Shown: piece after piece, positions 39,640 to 49,329 of the stretch | How the letters are laid out: each line of letters starts with the position of its first letter | Numbering within the stretch: position 1 is the stretch's first letter | Origin: Eledone cirrhosa | Taxonomy: Eukaryota > Mollusca > Cephalopoda > Octopoda > Eledonidae | DNA length: 64,000 nucleotides | NCBI GenBank assembly: GCA_964016885.1 | Contig: OZ024748.1 | Span: 27,055,515 to 27,119,514, forward strand | Direction of reading: 5' to 3' | Position numbers and translations under genes: made by a program | Notes under the pieces: generated by a model | Database searches by the model: none | The model's input: the letters and a program-made list of their open reading frames with translations, nothing else | What the model was told of the DNA's origin: nothing

Positions 39640-40495
39640 CATACATACATACACTCCTTGTTGTTGCAGTTGTTTAGCCCCAAGTCAACTTTGCTCAAGC
39701 AGACCCTTGGTAATCAGACATTCCAGCTGTGATCATCCCATCATTTTACATATACATGATGTGCGTTTATATTTACACTGCTTAACAACCTGTGTTGTTT
39801 GTTTATTGTCTTGTAACTGCTTAACAACCTGTGTTGTTTGTTTATTGTCTTGTAACTTTGGTTTCTTTTCCTTAAGACCCTTTCCATCACCATGAAACCC
39901 ATTTTATTCACTTCAAATCTTCCTTCACCCCACCAAATCTTTCACTTTTGCTCCCTTTATACTTCCTTTTATTCATACCAAATATCAACCCTTCTCTCAC
40001 TTCACTTCATTCCTCAAACTTCTCTCACATATTCATTTGAGTATTGCCATCCTTTATCTCAAAGCTATTTCACCCTCACCTTAAAATTCCTTCTCTTACT
40101 ACCATTTATTCAAGTCACCCCAAAAATCAACTCTATCCTCCATATCTCACTTGACTACTTTACACATGTCCCTGTGATATATCATCTCTTTATAGGCCAC
40201 ATCACTGGCCTTTTGGCTAAATCTCTCCTGGTGTTTTTATTAAAAATATGAAATTCTCTCATCCCCGAGCAAATTTTATAACTACAGTCTTATATTGTTG
40301 ATTAATTGTAAATATTTTCTGTTACAAATTATGAAAATATAAATTCTATCACAAAATTAAAATTATCAGTAAAGAAATTTTGTTTCTGTCATTGATTTTT
40401 TGTTGTCTTTATTGTTAATGTTATACTATGTGATGCTGTTTTAGAGTAGATAAACTGTATCCCTGCATGTTGTAAGAGATGGCTATCCCAGTCAA
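39640..40495. other. Intergenic, pyrimidine-rich, no gene seen
   Basis: A third copy of the GTTGTTTAGCCCCAAGTCAA repeat (39658-39750), a 41-bp direct repeat around CTTAACAACCTGTGTTGTTT (39780-39855), then 300 bp rich in C and T. Frames on the plus strand lack family features. Confidence 0.5.
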
Positions 40496-40499
40496 AATA

Positions 40500-40620
40500 C
40501 AGTTCTGTCTGAGTAAGGTACAGCGCAACCAGTTGGCCAGATTTCTCTCATGACATGGGCGACCCGTCTAACCCATGCAAGCATGGAAAAATAGACGTTA
40601 AAAAGTTATGATGATGATAT
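40500..40620 (+). repeat. (ATG)n-tailed SINE, 3' part
   Basis: TGACATGGGCGACCCGTCTA, ACCCATGCAAGCATGG and AAAAATAGACGTTAAAAAG lead into GATGATGAT. Confidence 0.75.
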
Positions 40621-40639
40621 ATATCTATCTATATATGTA

Positions 40640-41125
40640 TGTGTGCATGTTGAACAATGAAAACAAAATAATAATAATGAAACATTGTGTACTAAAAAGA
40701 ACAGTCAAGTTTACTCGACATTTAAAGTAGCTCTACAAATTCAAGAAGCCAAATTTATCAAAGGTATATATTGAGTTAGAAACTCAAAATAGTCTCTTAC
40801 AATTAAATAGCTGAAGGAAAAAAGTTTTTCCGGGCTGTGTAATATAATTGAATATAAAAGAGAGATAAACACAGATATATACATATATGTGTTCAAATCG
40901 TAAGGAACCAGATTCGCTAGGGTGAAAAAAGTAGTAACTATAAATATATATAAATTCATATGTGGGAAAAGCAAGCAAGATAAAATGTTACCTACTTCAA
41001 ATATCACAACTGTACTTTCGCTGTGTAAGATTGACATCAGATATTTTAATAAGTTAGGATATCAAAGATTTAGAGAATAATGGCTCCTCAGAGGACCTTT
41101 TCACATCAAAAGATATCAAGTGACT
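40640..41125. other. AT-rich intergenic stretch, no gene seen
   Basis: No recognised repeat family or coding signal; minus-strand frames are low complexity. Confidence 0.5.
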
Positions 41126-41129
41126 GCTA

Positions 41130-41350
41130 CATCATCATCATCACCACTTAATGTCTATTTTCAGTGTATGAGATAGACGGGTTGTCATGTTATGAGGTTA
41201 GGCAGTGACCACGATCATGTGATCTATTCTTGGTTTGATTTTTTTCACCTGGAAGGCCTTTGCATTGCTAACCTCATTTCAGCACGTGTTGGGAAATTTT
41301 TTATGGCACCAGCATTAACCACCTTACAAGGTGAACTGGCTACTTTTTTT
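41130..41350 (-). repeat. (ATG)n-tailed SINE
   Basis: CATCATCATCATCACCACTT, then ATGAGATAGACGGGTTGTCA, GGCAGTGACCACGATCATGT and ATGGCACCAGCATTAACCAC. Confidence 0.7.
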
Positions 41351-41410
41351 ATGATAGTAATAAAATATACATACAAATATATCGTATTTTATAAAGGATT
41401 GAGCAAATTA

Positions 41411-41578
41411 TGAATTTTGAATGCATGTTAGCTTAAAGTTAACTGCTTCAATGCAGGTGTTTGACCATGAAAAATAGTCAAACAAGTTGGGCACATAAGC
41501 CCAACTTGTTCAATTATTTTTCAGTCAAAAACTTGTGTTGAAGCAGTTAACTTTAAGCTAATATACATTCAAAATTCA
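41411..41578. mobile_element. Foldback element, ~80-bp inverted arms
   Basis: TGAATTTTGAATGCATGTTA, GCTTAAAGTTAACTGCTTCA and CAAACAAGTTGGGC are mirrored by GCCCAACTTGTTC, GAAGCAGTTAACTTTAAGC and CATTCAAAATTCA around a six-base loop (ACATAA). A MITE of unknown superfamily or a recent palindromic duplication. Confidence 0.8.
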
Positions 41579-41689
41579 CAGAGTTGAGATAATACCTTCT
41601 TATCCACATAGAACCTTTCACTCTTTTTTTTATAAAATCCTTGAACCTACTCGCTGCTGGAACTCAATATAGGCGAAAACATATAGTTT

Positions 41690-41830
41690 AAACATGGGGT
41701 ATGGTGCATTGGCTTGATAATGACCAGAGGGGTATGGTGCATTGGCTTGATAATGACCAGAGGGGTATGGTGCATTGGCTTGATAATGACCAGAGGGGTA
41801 TGGTGCATTGGCTTGATAATGACCAGAGTC
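41690..41830. repeat. 33-bp minisatellite, four units
   Basis: GGGTATGGTGCATTGGCTTG followed by ATAATGACCAGAG is repeated almost without change. It matches the intron-9 array in period only, not in sequence. Confidence 0.95.
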
Positions 41831-41999
41831 AGAAACAATGACGGCATTGTTGTCAGTTAACTGTCCCTAGTATCTGCTGGAATCTGTTAGATGGCACTGC
41901 GCCATTAGTTTCCCAATTCATAGCTGAAGGCTTTCAAAATGATTATTTATAAACATACCATATATCGCTAGATATAGAAATTCACATACTTCTTATATA

Positions 42000-42660
42000 C
42001 ATATGTATGACCAAATTAGCAGCAGAGGAGAGTGTTCTGAAAGTAAAGTAGCCAGAGTAAGAATGGGATGGAAGAAGTTCAGAGAGCTACTACCACTGCT
42101 AGCTACAAAAGGCTTTTTCCTCAAAATGAAAGGCAGACTGTATGATGCGTGCATACAAACAGCAATGTTGCATGGTAGTGAGACCTGGGCGTTGTGTGCA
42201 GAAGACTTATGAAGATTAGAAAGGAATGAAGCTTGCATGCTCTGATGGATGTGTAATAGTAATATACGTGAACAGAAAAGCATAAACATATTGAAAGAGC
42301 AGCTAGGCATAAGAGGAATCAGATGCAGTGGGGAGGTGAGGAGATTGAGTTGGTATGGACATGTGATGCATATGAAGGATAGCAGCTGTATAAAAGAGTG
42401 TAGAGAAATCAAAATTGATGGAAACTATGGAATGAATAGACCAAGAAAAACCTGGGACGAGGTGATAAAAACTGACCTTGCTCACTTACACCTCTCTGAG
42501 ACAATGTCACTGCATCGAGATTTTTGACGCTAGGCAGTTATACAGAAGACCGGCCTTTCCTTGCATACAAACTTAAACCTACAGTCAGTAGGCACCTCTT
42601 AATCCAATATACACCCCACCTCACATAATCTACTCTATCCTCCTAGACAATATGCCCTCA
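42000..42660 (+). pseudogene. RTE-like LINE, C-terminal half and 3' end
   Basis: It encodes RMGWKKFRELLPLLATKGFF, KGRLYDACIQTAMLHGSETW, a stop, then EQLGIRGIRCSGEVRRLSWY, GHVMHM and NRPRKTWDEV, and the C-terminus SETMSLHRDF. These follow the polymerase domain in the family. In-frame stops at 42210 and 42245 show decay. The 3' UTR has CAGTCAGTAGGCACCTCTTA, also seen at 46230. Confidence 0.85.
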
Positions 42661-43060
42661 CCCCCTCCCACTGTAAAGTGGTTGTGTAGATGACACGACA
42701 AAAAGCACCCAGTCCACACTGTAAAGTGGTCATGTAGGAGACATGGTAAAAAGGCTCCCAGTCCACACTAAATGTGGTTGGTGTTAGGAAGGGCATCCAG
42801 CCGTAGAAGACCTGCCAGAGACAGTTCTGTATGAGTGAAACACGGTCTCCCGACCAATCTCACCTCAACTGGGACAAAACCATCCTACCCATGCTAACGT
42901 AGATGATGATCCAGCTGTAGAAACCAAGCAAGAATCAGTCTTGTATGAGCAAAACATGGTCACCTGACCTAGCATTGCCCACAACAGGACAACCAGTCTA
43001 ACCCATGCTAGCGTGGAAAATAGACGTAAAATGGAGGTGATGATGATATATGTATATACA
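42660..43060 (+). repeat. (ATG)n-tailed SINEs, two in tandem
   Basis: GTAAAGTGGTTGTGTAGATG / CACGACAAAAAGCACCCAGT units, GGAAGGGCATCCAGCCGTAG, CCCATGCTAACGTAGATGAT; then a second truncated copy from CCAGCTGTAGAAACC to GCTAGCGTGGAAAATAGACG and GATGATGAT. Confidence 0.8.
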
Positions 43061-43084
43061 CAGAAATATATATATATACCATTA

Positions 43085-43562
43085 TCATAATATATCATCA
43101 TCATCATCATTTTACATCCATTTTTCCCTGCTTACAAGGGTGGGATAGGTCTTATTCAGCACAGCATCTCTCCATTCGTCACAGTCCTTCGTCATCTCCT
43201 CCGTGAACTTCAGCGATCTGAGGTCTACTCTCACCACCTCCGCCCATGTTTTTTGTTGTCTTCCTCGACTGCGTCTTCCTTCTACTGGGATTTCTTGGCA
43301 CTTCTTTACCCAGCAGTCATCCTCCATGCACATCACATGTCCATACCAATGCAGTCTTCTCTCCCGCACACTACAGCCTATCCCTCTTATACACAGTTTC
43401 TCTCTCAACTCGTCTATGCTTGGTCGTTCACGCACATTGACATTGCACATCCATTGGACCATGATTGCTTCATTTCTCTCCAGCCATCGCATATCCTCTG
43501 CAGTTGCTGCCCATGTCTCACTACCATACAGCATTGCGCATCTCACACAGGCATGTATGTTA
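43085..43562 (-). pseudogene. RTE-like LINE, C-terminal part and 3' tail
   Basis: The minus strand encodes CAMLYGSETWAATAEDM, RWLERNEAIMVQWMCNV, LHWYGHVMCMEDDCWVKKC and TWAEVVRVDL, ending WRDAVLNKTYPTL. The 3' end (CCCACCCTTGTAAGCAGGG, AAAAATGGATGTAAAATGAT, GATGATGATG) is the same as the tail of the ~330-bp SINEs. The frame is open over more than 150 codons, so this is a comparatively young copy. Confidence 0.88.
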
Positions 43563-43815
43563 AGTTGGTACCACAAAACATCCAGCCCACACTGTAAAGT
43601 GGTTGTGTAGGTGTCATGACAAAAAGCCCTGTAAAACACTGTAAATGTGGTTGGCACCAAGAAGGGCATCCAGTCATACAAAACCAACCAGAAACAGTCC
43701 TATATGAACGAGACATGGTCACCCGACCCAACTTGCCTATAAATGGGACAAACCCGTCTGACCCATGCTAGCGTGGAAGATTGATGTTAAACAATGATGA
43801 TGAGGATAATGATAT
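43563..43815 (+). repeat. (ATG)n-tailed SINE
   Basis: GTACCACAAAACATCCAGCC, GTGGTTGGCACCAAGAAGGG, CCCATGCTAGCGTGG and AAGATTGATGTTAAACAATG with GATGATGAGGAT. Confidence 0.8.
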
Positions 43816-43819
43816 ATAT

Positions 43820-44165
43820 CATCATCATCACCATTTTACATCCATTCTTCCACGCTAGCATGGGTTAGACGGGTTGTCCTCTTGTGGGCAGTGTGCGGTC
43901 GGCTGACCATGTCTTGCTCATACAGGAATTTATTTTGGCTTGATTTCCACAGCTGGATGCTCTTCCTAACACCAACCTAATTTACAGTGAGTGCTGGGTA
44001 CTTTTTTTCCGTGTCGCTTACACGACCACTTTACAGTGTGGGCTGGATGCTTTTTTGCCGTGGCACCTCCACGACCACTTTGCAGTGGGAGGGGGTGAGG
44101 GCATATTGTCTATATGCTTCAGCTTCTGCTTGTACCCGTGGGAAGTCGGGTCTTCTGTATTACTG
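43820..44165 (-). repeat. (ATG)n-tailed SINE joined to a LINE 3' scrap
   Basis: ATCATCATCACCATTTTACA, CCACGCTAGCATGGGTTAGA, GCTGGATGCTCTTCC and two GACCACTTTRCAGTG units. At 44095-44165, GGGTGAGGGCATATTGTCTA and CGGGTCTTCTGTATTACTGT match the complement of the LINE 3' UTR at 42540-42660. Confidence 0.75.
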
Positions 44166-44184
44166 TGTGACATCTGAGGTCATA

Positions 44185-44380
44185 TATATATATATATGTA
44201 AAAGGTAAACAGAAATAACAACTATATGGAAGGAATATAAATATACATATAAATATATATGTATATATACATATATATATATACACACACATACATATAT
44301 ATACATATATATACACATACATATATATATATATATACACACACATATACATATATATATATATATACACATACATATGA
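44185..44380. repeat. (TA/CA)n microsatellite
   Basis: Alternating ATATATATAC and ACACACATAC blocks. Confidence 0.95.
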
Positions 44381-44544
44381 AAGAACAATAAATAAACACA
44401 TATGAGGCAATGTGGAATTTTATTTATGAGAATAATTGTTAAATATTTCCTAATGGTTTCTAATTTAGGCACAAAGTTAGCAATTTAAACAATTAAAACA
44501 AAATTTAATACAAAAATAATTCAAATGACATAATTATTATCATT

Positions 44545-44633
44545 ACAAATACAGGTAAAACCACCAATTATTACAAATATATGTAATCCACCAATTATTA
44601 TAAATACAGGTAAACCACCAATTATTATAAATA
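44545..44633. repeat. 27-bp repeats of a transposon end
   Basis: Three units of AGGTAAACCACCAATTATTA with TAAATAC stand directly left of the same words that form the terminal repeat of the next element. Confidence 0.85.
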
Positions 44634-45110
44634 CAGGTAAACCACCAATTTTATGGCCCCTTATTGAATCATCCGTTTGGCCAGAGTATATAATAATTCT
44701 CTAGAAACATTATGAAGCCAGAAACACTTTTTTTACCTCTTCAACTACAATAATATTAAAATTAAATCTCACACTATGTAATTGATTGACAAGATCTCAG
44801 ACCTCACTTGCTTACCAAGTGGGGTGGAACTTGTCAAATCAGGTCAAGGAAACAATGTTTCTATTGGTCTTTCCATTCTTGGACCGGGCAATATGTTATA
44901 TTCTTGAGCAAGACACTTTATTTCATGTTGCTCTTTCTGCTAGGAGTTACGGCCGGTAGATAGTATCAGCAATGGAACCACTAAGCCACGTGCATTCATC
45001 TCATAACTAATCTGGGAAGGTCACAGAAAATCCAGGTGTCTATCCATAATTACATCTGGATTAAATGTGGTGCTGGATTGTGAATTGTCAGAAAATTGGT
45101 GGTGTACCTG
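44634..45110. mobile_element. Tc1/mariner-like non-autonomous element
   Basis: The left end CAGGTAAACCACCAATTTTA and the complemented right end CAGGTACACCACCAATTTTC form inverted repeats of ~18 bp, flanked by TA on each side (44632 and 45111). The 477-bp interior has no transposase and includes a tRNA-SINE-like piece (44890-45000: GAGCAAGACACTTTATTTCA, CCACTAAGCCACGTG). Confidence 0.7.
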
Positions 45111-45204
45111 TATTAATTTATTTCTTCTTCTTTGCGTAAGAAAAATTCTCATTTATATCCTTACAAGTATTAACTTTTACAACACCGGTTGCAAGCCTAA
45201 TATT

Positions 45205-45425
45205 TCAGTAGGTGTATGTGGGGTTACAGTCAACTAGATGTGGGGTTACAGTCAACTAGATGTGGGGTTACAGTCAACTTATTTTATCTACCACAGAAGG
45301 GTAAATGGTTAAATTGACCATGATTCAATTTGAACTCAGAATGTAATCAAGAGTTGTAGCTAAAGTGTGGTGAGGGAGTTTTACCAATGCTCTAACGATT
45401 CTGCCAACTCCTGAGGCTTTCATAA
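45205..45425 (-). repeat. 26-bp triplicate and a SINE head remnant
   Basis: GTGGGGTTACAGTCAACTAG occurs three times (45215-45280). It is followed by a diverged minus-strand SINE with AATTTGAACTCAGAATGTAA and AACGATTCTGCCAACTCC. Confidence 0.6.
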
Positions 45426-45462
45426 CAAAAAATAGTATCTTGTTTAAAAAAAAACATATATA

Positions 45463-45636
45463 TAAATGTGGTTAGTGTTAGGAAGGGCATCCAGCCGTAG
45501 AAAACCTGCCAGATAGTCCTATATGAGCGAGACACGGTCACCCGACCAAGCTTGCCTCAAGTGGGACAACTCCCGTCTAACCCATGCTAGCGTGGAAAGT
45601 GGACGTTAAACGAGGATGATGATGATATATATATAT
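45463..45636 (+). repeat. (ATG)n-tailed SINE
   Basis: GTGTTAGGAAGGGCATCCAG, AGACACGGTCACCCGACCAA, CCCATGCTAGCGTGG and AAAGTGGACGTTAAACGAGG with GATGATGAT. Confidence 0.85.
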
Positions 45637-45957
45637 CATCATCATCATCATTTCATTTTACATCCACTTTTTCCCTGCTTGCAAGGGTGGGGCAGGAACT
45701 GATTCTGGCTTGATTTCTACAGCTGGATGCCCTTCCTAACACCAACCTCATTTGGGTGCTTTTTTGCCGTGGCACCTCCACGACCACTTTGCAATGGAAT
45801 GATAGGGACCCTAGTCCTATCATCTCATTTCTGCAGCTGAGTAAACTGGAGCAATGTGAAATAAAGTGTCTTGCTCAAGGAAACAACACATCACCCGGTT
45901 GAACTCACAACCTTTTGATTGCAAGGCCAATGTTCTAACCACTAAGCCATGTGCCTC

Positions 45958-45962
<5 letters not shown>
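45637..45962 (-). repeat. LINE-tailed tRNA-SINE
   Basis: ATCATCATCATCATTTCATT, CTTTTTCCCTGCTTGCAAGG, CATCTCATTTCTGCAGCTGA and the head complement CTAACCACTAAGCCATGTGC. A short deletion removes TACAGTGAGTGC. Confidence 0.87.

Positions 45963-46002
<40 letters not shown>
45963..46002. repeat. (TA)n microsatellite
   Basis: About 20 uninterrupted AT dinucleotides at the head of the preceding SINE. Confidence 0.95.
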
Positions 46003-46004
<2 letters not shown>

Positions 46005-46139
46005 TTCCGGTTGGTTGGTTGGTTAGTTGGCTCCACAACCAGATGATTGTTTATATATTGTCAAAGTTCTTTCGTCACACATTCTGTGACCTCTTCAGTG
46101 ACTGGGGATTCTTTTCTTTGTTTTTGTGCCTCTCCTTTG

Positions 46140-46300
46140 TTCTGTCCAAGACAATGTCACTGGACCGAGATCTTTGGCGCTACACAGTAATAGAGAAGAC
46201 CCGCCTTACCTAAGTACAAAGTGAAATCTACTACAGTCAGTAGGCACCTCTAACAAAATACACCCCCGTCCCACTACCCCCACCCCATCCGCACCACCCC
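46140..46300 (+). pseudogene. RTE-like LINE, extreme 3' end
   Basis: It encodes KTMSLDRDLWRYTVIEKTRL, which corresponds to the C-terminus of the copy at 42500, and shares CAGTCAGTAGGCACCTC in the 3' UTR. Confidence 0.75.
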
Positions 46301-46304
46301 TTTC

Positions 46305-46605
46305 AATGTAAAGTTATGTTGGTACCACAACATCCAGCCCGAAACAAATGAGGTCGTGTAGGTGTCACGACAAAAAACACACAGTCCACGCTGTAATGTG
46401 GCCGTGTAGGTAACACGGTAAAAACCTCCCAGACCCACACTGTAAATGTGGTTGGTGTTAGGAAGGGCATCCAGCCGTAGAAAACCCGCCAGACAGTCCT
46501 ATACGAGCAAGACAACCACTCTTGCCTCAAGTGGGAAAACTCCCGTCCAAACCCATGCAAGCATGGAATATGGACGTTAAACGATGATGATGATGATGAT
46601 ATACA
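46305..46605 (+). repeat. (ATG)n-tailed SINE
   Basis: Two AATGTGGCCGTGTAGGTAAC-type units, GTTAGGAAGGGCATCCAGCC, CCCATGCAAGCATGG, ATGGACGTTAAACGATGATG. Confidence 0.85.
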
Positions 46606-46636
46606 CATATATATACATATATATATATATATACAC

Positions 46637-46755
46637 ACAGGTGCAGACATGGCTGTGTGGTTAAAGAGTTCACTTTGCATCCACGTGGTTTTGGGTTCCC
46701 ACCATGACTTGTGAGTGAAAATTGGTAGACAGAAATTGCTGAAGCCTGTCATATA
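46637..46755 (+). repeat. tRNA-derived SINE
   Basis: Head GACATGGCTGTGTGGTTAAA (A-box), TGGTTTTGGGTTCCCACC (B-box), body GTGAAAATTGGTAGACAG and GAAATTGCTGAAGCCTGT, as at 1685. Confidence 0.7.
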
Positions 46756-46947
46756 ACCTCCATGCTTCCTGAAAGTCGCCAACACTATACCTGATATCCC
46801 CCCTCCATACACATGCACACATGTATATCATGACTCATACACTGTTCATTCATTTTCCTGACATTTGTACATTATTCTATGTACTATACATGCACCTTTG
46901 ATGAGCTGTAGTGCACCTGAGCACTGTACACAATAATTTCATCATTA

Positions 46948-46960
<13 letters not shown>
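46756..46960 (+). pseudogene. CR1/L2-like LINE 3' end
   Basis: CATGCTTCCTGAAAGTCGCC, AACACTATACCTGATATCCC, CATGACTCATACACTGTTCA and GCACCTGAGCACTGTACACA match the complement of 9985-10160. Only the last codons and the 3' UTR remain. Confidence 0.8.
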
Positions 46961-47014
<54 letters not shown>

Positions 47015-47125
47015 CACACACATACATATATATATATATGTATGGAATATGGAATATGGACGTTAAACGATGATGATGATGATGATGATGATGATGTGTG
47101 TGTGCATGTGTGTATATATATATAT
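46955..47125. repeat. (TA/CA)n and (GAT)n microsatellites
   Basis: Two ATATATAT/ACACACATAC blocks, then ATGGACGTTAAACGATGATG and TGTGTG. Confidence 0.9.
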
Positions 47126-47581
47126 CAGTATATACAGAGAAGTACACATAGAGGTATGTGTTTAATCATAGGGGATAAAAAAAACACAAGAGTGATGAAC
47201 ATATTGTATATGTAAGTAGAGCTTCTTAAGTTGGTCCATCACACCACCATGGGCTATATAACACGCATGTTTTCTTCTCTCTACACCATGTGCATTTTTT
47301 TAGTTATCTGATATATATTTAGAAGTGTGGACCATATTGTAGTCCACCTGTTGACGAGCCCTCTACAATATGTAATCTTCACTTTGTGTGGTGAAACACA
47401 CTCTAATTTGAGCATGCCCGTGTGCTATAGTTATTACTAGATGGTTAGTACACTTTAATTTATTCTTTTAATTGATCTGTATTCACCTTTCTTTTCGTAG
47501 GCAATATGTTTAGCACTAGTGTTTTTTTTTATCCCCAATGATTGAACACATAGCTCTTTGTGTACTTCTCTCTATATACTG
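47126..47581. mobile_element. Non-autonomous DNA element with ~62-bp inverted ends
   Basis: The left end CAGTATATACAGAGAAGTAC, continuing to GGGGATAAAAAAAACAC, pairs with the right end, which complemented reads CAGTATATAGAGAGAAGTAC and GGGGATAAAAAAAAACAC. The 456 bp have no open transposase frame. The superfamily is not clear from the flanks. Confidence 0.75.
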
Positions 47582-48089
47582 ATTTATAAAGAGCCCAGAA
47601 TCTATTCCTTGAGCTCATTAAATTATAGGGGATTAACGTGAGTCTTTAACTCCATTTTTTAATTTGATATATATATATACATACACACACAGCCACACGT
47701 GTGAAATATGAGAAATATTGAAAACAATATTTAAACATATTAATACAGAAAAACAAAAAAATAACAATTTGAACATTATTATAAACATGTTATATAAAGT
47801 ACCAGTAATGTACTGGGTAGTTGCTGGCCTTGTGCCTAAAATAGAAACAATTATTATAAACATGTTATAAATTGGAAATTTTGAATAATATAATTGTGTA
47901 ATATGTCAAAAATAATAGATTTGTGAATAGAAAAAGTAAAAAAATAATTCAGATTTCATAACAAATATTTTCTATATCAATCAAGAAAAATAGAATTTAA
48001 TATTTCATATGTGATTGAAAATGCCAACATAGTTCAGAAGAGTGTATATGATATGTTTTATTTCATAGTTCATGTGTGTGTATGCCTAA

Positions 48090-48120
<31 letters not shown>

Positions 48121-48265
48121 CACACTTACATATATAATTACCTTCATGCATCTATATATATTTTTTAAAATCTAAGAATTTGTGAAACTGGTTGGGATAA
48201 TGTAAATAAAAGAATTCAAATGAATTTTCAACTTCATTTTTTTCTATTATATATATATATATATA
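47582..48265. other. Intergenic AT-rich stretch with a SINE tail and CA/TA runs
   Basis: 47795-47860 is a plus-strand cephalopod SINE tail (AAAGTACCAGTAATGTACTG, TTGCTGGCCTTGTGCC). (CA)n is at 48080-48112. Otherwise nothing recognised. Confidence 0.6.
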
Positions 48266-48291
48266 TGGAGAGAGAGTGAAAGAGAGAGAGT

Positions 48292-48322
<31 letters not shown>
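48266..48322. repeat. (GA)n microsatellite
   Basis: GAGAGAGAGTGAAAGAGAGA tract. Confidence 0.9.
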
Positions 48323-48569
48323 CAGTTGGATGCTATTCCTGGCACCTCTTACGACATACAGAGATCCAGTCTACTTATTCTAAACACACTGGGAAACACA
48401 TGTATTCTCAGATATCATACACCTAGGACTCTATTAGTTATAAGGGTTTTAAGTTTAATTTCTTTGGTAAAGCAGGAGTTCGTCTGGCAGACTCCATGAT
48501 TCATATTTACCATAGGGTCATTTTTGAAACAATGATTTACCTCCAGACACCTTTCTTGGAGTAAAATAT

Positions 48570-48770
48570 TTTATTCAGTAGATTGAGATTTGAGGGTGAT
48601 TTATAGCTACTATTTCTAAACCAGGATACACTCTCAGATATCATATATCTAGAACTATAGTATCAAACAATCTCCTTTATTTAATACAATAGATTCAGAT
48701 TTAAAGGAGATTTAGCTACTAATTCTAGCAGATCAAACGCCACTTAAAGGTTCCCTCATCCTGTAGTTTA
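48570..48770. repeat. AAGGAGATTTAGCTACTA SINE-body pieces
   Basis: Two tandem fragments (GGGTGATTTATAGCTACTAT and TTTAAAGGAGATTTAGCTAC, with TTCTAGCAGATCAAACGCC) of the body also present at 16785, 39443 and 55175. Confidence 0.55.
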
Positions 48771-48978
48771 ATTGTTGTGGCTGAATGAGTCTAAATTGAT
48801 AATCATGTCTTCATTTATTTTCCAGAGGGTGTGGTCTTTGATATCTCACATAGGATGATATTGATTCTATATTGGTTATTATAAAATCAATAATTTTCTG
48901 TTTACTTCAGTATTATGAGGGAAGTTAGTCTGATTAAATAAAACATGTCCTTGGTAGTCTAGTTTTGAACACATTGTA

Positions 48979-49325
48979 CAGTGTGTATGAAAAAGAATCA
49001 TCTGATTTTAAACAAATGACCATATAACCATGTGGCTACTTGTACAATACATATCTGAATATAAAGTTTTATTCTTTTTTTATAACTTTTATAAATTTTT
49101 ATAAAGTTATTTACAATTGACACAGCAACAAAAAATGTACTGCGTTCTCTGCTTCAACAAGTGTGAGACAGTTATAATTATGCAGCATGATTTTTGTAAA
49201 CAATACAATATTGCACCTCCTTTATATTCAGACATGTATTGTACAATTTACCGCATGATTATATGTTCATTTGATTAAAAAATATAGCCTTTTGGAATCG
49301 GATAATTTCTTTTTGATACACCCTG
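48979..49325. mobile_element. Tc1/mariner-like MITE with ~100-bp inverted ends
   Basis: Left CAGTGTGTATGAAAAAGAAT, AAATGACCATATAACCATG and TACAATACATATCTGAATAT. Complemented right CAGGGTGTATCAAAAAGAAA, AAATGAACATATAATCATG and TACAATACATGTCTGAATAT. TA flanks both ends (48977, 49326). The 347-bp element is mostly terminal repeat and has no coding frame. Confidence 0.8.
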
Positions 49326-49329
49326 TATT

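Noticed and set aside
41690..41830. Relationship of this 33-bp repeat to the intron-9 array
   Set aside because: Only the period is shared; the sequences are unrelated.
43203..43610. Plus-strand frames opposite the LINE at 43.1-43.6 kb
   Set aside because: They are shadows of the minus-strand LINE coding sequence, which carries the recognisable motifs.
44119..44472. IYIYIY / CVCVYVY frames here and at 5347-5871, 13730-14194, 38410-38748 and 46884-47147
   Set aside because: Translations of (TA)n and (TG)n microsatellites.
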